DNA of 22,335 nt from Paramacrobiotus richtersi (lineage: Eukaryota; Tardigrada; Eutardigrada; Parachela; Macrobiotidae): the NCBI GenBank assembly GCA_034698045.1, contig JAQGAU010000962.1:1-22335 (forward strand). Direction: 5' to 3'. The notes under the pieces are model-generated. The model saw nothing but the letters and a program-made list of their open reading frames with translations, searched no databases and was not told the origin of the DNA. Positions 19,591 through 22,335 of this stretch are shown here, one piece after another; within the stretch, counting starts at the first letter, position 1, and each line of letters begins with the position of its first letter. Both the position numbers and the translations under genes were made by a program.

Positions 19591-22244
19591 ATGGATCTCA
19601 TGCGCCTTCTCATGCTCCATTGCATCATGGGTGTGAAACGTATCCAAGCTGCCACACCATTTCTAAACGTCAGCTTGGTGGCGATCAGTTACATCGCCCC
19701 TATTGGATTAAGTTCGCTTCCTTACAGCGGTCCAGCAATGTCACTGGCAACCGAGTACGTGAATGACAAATACGCTGCAAACTTGCGTTTTCACCTGAAA
19801 CTGTTATACGACCCTGTGCGCACAACGTGCCCGGATTTACGGGACATTGCTGGAGGACTGGTTTCGGAATGGCACTACCGGCAAAGAAATGAAAGTGGCC
19901 TTACTGTTTATATGAATCCGGGTATAGAAAGTTTCATTACTGTTTCGAAACCATGTAAGAACCCATTCCTTGTAGCATGCATCGAGAACACTGAAATACC
20001 CTATTTCCAAAGCCAGTGGAATACTTTGTGGTTTTCGACGTAAGTCTTCTTCGGCGACAAACACAACAGTCTAGCTCGTTGCAGTCTGATATTTGCAGCC
20101 TGGCGGTGACAATGCAGATCCGTGATAGAAAAGCCAATCCAACATGGATCGGTGTCAATCAGTACTCAAGTCTGCAATGCGCCGATTTGTACCTGGAGCT
20201 TTTTAAGAAGTTTAACTGGACCACAGTGTTCTTCGTCATTGACAACAGCCCCGCCTCTCCGCCAATATACGGGGAGCAAGCGTCGAACGCGATCACCATC
20301 CTTTCGAAGCAACGGACCGTTACATTCACCGTTAGACACGTCACAACAAATAAGGGGACTCCGTTCGGGGCATTCGGACCAATTCTTGAGGATATTCGTA
20401 GGATCAGCAGAGGTCTTGCACAAGCAAAACGCCTTGGATAAGCAAATTACTCTGTACTAATCTGAGCTCTTGCAGTTGTCCTATTTTTCGGACACGCAGC
20501 ATTCCTGCGGGAGTTTTTGGTATGTACTAGTACAGTTAACAGCCACTACAGTCTACAGATAGTGGAGCAGTAATTAACGGTTGTTTTTATATCGTATTTT
20601 TATATTTCTTATGCTGCATTGATAGGTTACCGCAGCTCTGATGGATATGACCAATGGGGAATACGTAGGTTACCGACAGTCCTGCAGCATAACACGAAGT
20701 CCGTAATTATGGATTTGTGTAGCGATAAGTTTGTATTTCAGGTGTACTTTGCATTAGAAACCATGAAGAACTACAAAGTTTTGGGTAAACTTGACTGGCA
20801 GTACAATGACAAAGATGATCAGGTACCGAAACAATGCGGCAATTCCATCTCATGCGTACGTCAGTAACGCAAGTGTCATCCAGGTGGCTTTTCAAGCATT
20901 CCAGTCTCTCCTCGTCGTACAACAACGTGACTTGGACCCTCCACCAAATACAAAACTAGGCCCGGAACTGGTGCGGAGATCCGCCCGTGATTACAACCTT
21001 ACGTACAATTTGGCGGAACAGGTTTGTGGCTTGTACAAATATCCTGCCAAAAGCACACCCGTACTCTCTGCAATGAAGCACTTGTGAATTAGAAGTTTGA
21101 CACATTGGCGGTTTGTTTGTTTAGTACTTTCCCAGCCTAGCCAATTCATACTTGGGAATACTGGCTCTCGCAGAGGTAAAACGTGACAAGAATACACAAA
21201 GGCCTCCTGCTATCGCCGTATTCGCAACTTGTTGTTGTCCTTTCTTACTTTAGTTTGCACTTATTTGACAGGTTTTAAACGAGTCCTTGTCTGCGGGAAC
21301 TATTGCTGATTACCGGGATGGTGTAGCACTGGCGCATCTGTTTCTTAATCGAACCTTTACCCATGAGTACGGCACGATGTACATTGACAGTGGAGGAGAA
21401 AGGCGATCTGATTTTGTCGTGACTTATTTTGATTCATCCGGCTCGCGCACAGTAAACACAATCATTAATTTGTTGGAATAGAATAGGAGTGACGGTTATA
21501 TTGTTGTAGTTTTCTAATTATCGTTTTAATTGTTTATTTAGCCACTTCTAACGAAACTCAGTAACGAAACTGCTTTGGTGGGAGTGTCCCAGTTAAATAC
21601 ATGGGGAAATTCTACGAGGCCCTTTCCGCCACCGAACGCACCTGTTTGTGGATATCTGCATGATCTGCCAGCGTGTTTACCGCCAAGTAAGTCATTATTC
21701 ATAAAAGTGTTGATGTACATATCATCTACCTGTATGTTGAAAGTGTTGTTTTTCTAGATGGAACCAAATGGACGGTTACCATTATTGCTACACTCTCAAG
21801 CATTTCGTTGGCTATAGCGGCGCTTACCGTTGTTTACATGAGGTACATGTGCAATACTATCATCGTGTATTCTGCGTAAATGTTGGTGCATTTCACACAA
21901 ATAGTTTTCCGAGCAGGGTTTTCAAGTCACACCAAGACAAGCTGCTGTTGTTAAATCCATGGTGGCAAATTGACTCCCAAGATCTACAAGCACAATTCTT
22001 TTGGCGCTCACAAGCCTCATCCTTTTTTACTGGCGAGAAAGCGAGGGACAATGAGGCCACCGAGAAAAGCCGCAGTTTCAACAGTAATGCTTCCGGATAC
22101 GAAAACCACGGGCAGAAAGTAACTTCCAGATTGGCAGCATATAAAAAAATACCGGTGATCTGCTTTATGACTGCGCATGGGAAAAGTACGGTATCCTTTG
22201 ACGTTCTCAGTGCAGATCGGGAATTATTGGAAATCATAAAAATG
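19591..22244 (+). CDS. Receptor guanylate cyclase, 5' part (ten exons, 3' cut off)
   Basis: In-frame exons: 19591-20039, 20099-20412, 20476-20519, 20626-20664, 20742-20822, 20884-21021, 21272-21451, 21542-21686, 21758-21842 and 21917-22244, about 601 codons. All introns are GT-AG, 59-250 nt, with matching phases. Residues about 25-460 form an extracellular ANF-receptor-type ligand-binding domain: GPAMSLATEYVN, NPTWIGVNQYSSLQCADLYLELFKKFNW, ISR-VVLFFGHAAFLREFL, ALMDMTNGEYVYFALE and PVCGYLHDLPAC before the membrane. A single membrane segment follows at about 468-491 (TVTIIATLSSISLAIAALTV). Residues 492-601 begin the kinase-homology domain (RLAAYKKIPVICFM, then DRELLEIIKM). The rest of that domain and the cyclase lie beyond the window. 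Such proteins make cGMP on binding peptide or other ligands. The start is uncertain: the in-frame ATG at 19519 adds 24 residues, and the hydrophobic stretch near 19600-19630 is a plausible signal peptide. Confidence 0.78.
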
Positions 22245-22335
22245 GTAATACTGTTTTTCTTAAGGCTAGACTCCGGTCATTTGGGAGGTTTTGCGCGAAA
22301 GAGTGCCGTTGCATCGGTGAAAACAAGCGACAGAA
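22245..22335 (+). other. Start of next intron, window end
   Basis: GTAATA follows the ATG codon at 22242-22244 of the last exon seen. The frame stays open to the window edge, but read through it does not continue the expected kinase-homology sequence (HxNL..F.G). An acceptor-like CTAG at 22266-22269 would give an intron of only 25 nt. I therefore read this as intron running out of the window. Confidence 0.45.

Overview
This window reads as nuclear DNA of an animal, not a prokaryote. Coding sequence is broken by short GT-AG introns (59-250 nt in the two receptor genes), stop codons interrupt the gaps, and the recognisable proteins are animal receptors. A receptor guanylate cyclase and a gustatory-receptor-like seven-pass protein, with compact introns and tandem family expansion, suggest an ecdysozoan. 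A tardigrade is my best guess, as inference only.

Left two thirds (about 1-14,600). This is a local cluster of six related units. Each encodes a small protein with four predicted membrane segments, from an 88-nt first exon (64 nt in unit 2) and one long second exon. Units 1-5 lie on the minus strand (2163-1036, 5445-4692, 6529-about 6023, 9098-8151, 11456-10508). Unit 6 (13255-14195) is inverted, head to head with unit 5. Units 1, 2 and 5 look intact, unit 3 is truncated, unit 4 has one single-base frameshift, and unit 6 has two frameshifts and a stop. In all six, the reading frame joins across the intron only if the donor is GC, not GT. Blocks upstream (CCAAT-type block, ATCGAT-containing block, 5'-leader motif) and downstream were copied with the genes. 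I do not recognise the protein family.

Middle (14,600-17,310). After a near-perfect 47-bp hairpin and about 1 kb without recognisable genes comes a plus-strand gustatory-receptor-like gene. Three exons (15690-16748, 16814-16975, 17164-17280) join in phase 0 to give about 445 residues and seven membrane segments, with an AATAAA signal 21 nt after the stop.

Right (17,310-22,335). A decayed minus-strand fragment resembling glucosylceramidase (GH30) lies at 18252-17959. The 5' part of a plus-strand receptor guanylate cyclase follows: ten exons between 19591 and 22244 encode an extracellular ligand-binding domain, one membrane segment and the start of the kinase-homology domain. The cyclase domain would lie beyond the window.

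Repeats include a 10-bp-phased CTCGAAC array at the left edge, an 11-bp minisatellite, a 36-bp direct repeat, and a 189-bp MITE-like insertion in the unit 1 intron whose ends match the 47-bp hairpin. All family calls come from reading the sequence; no database search was run.
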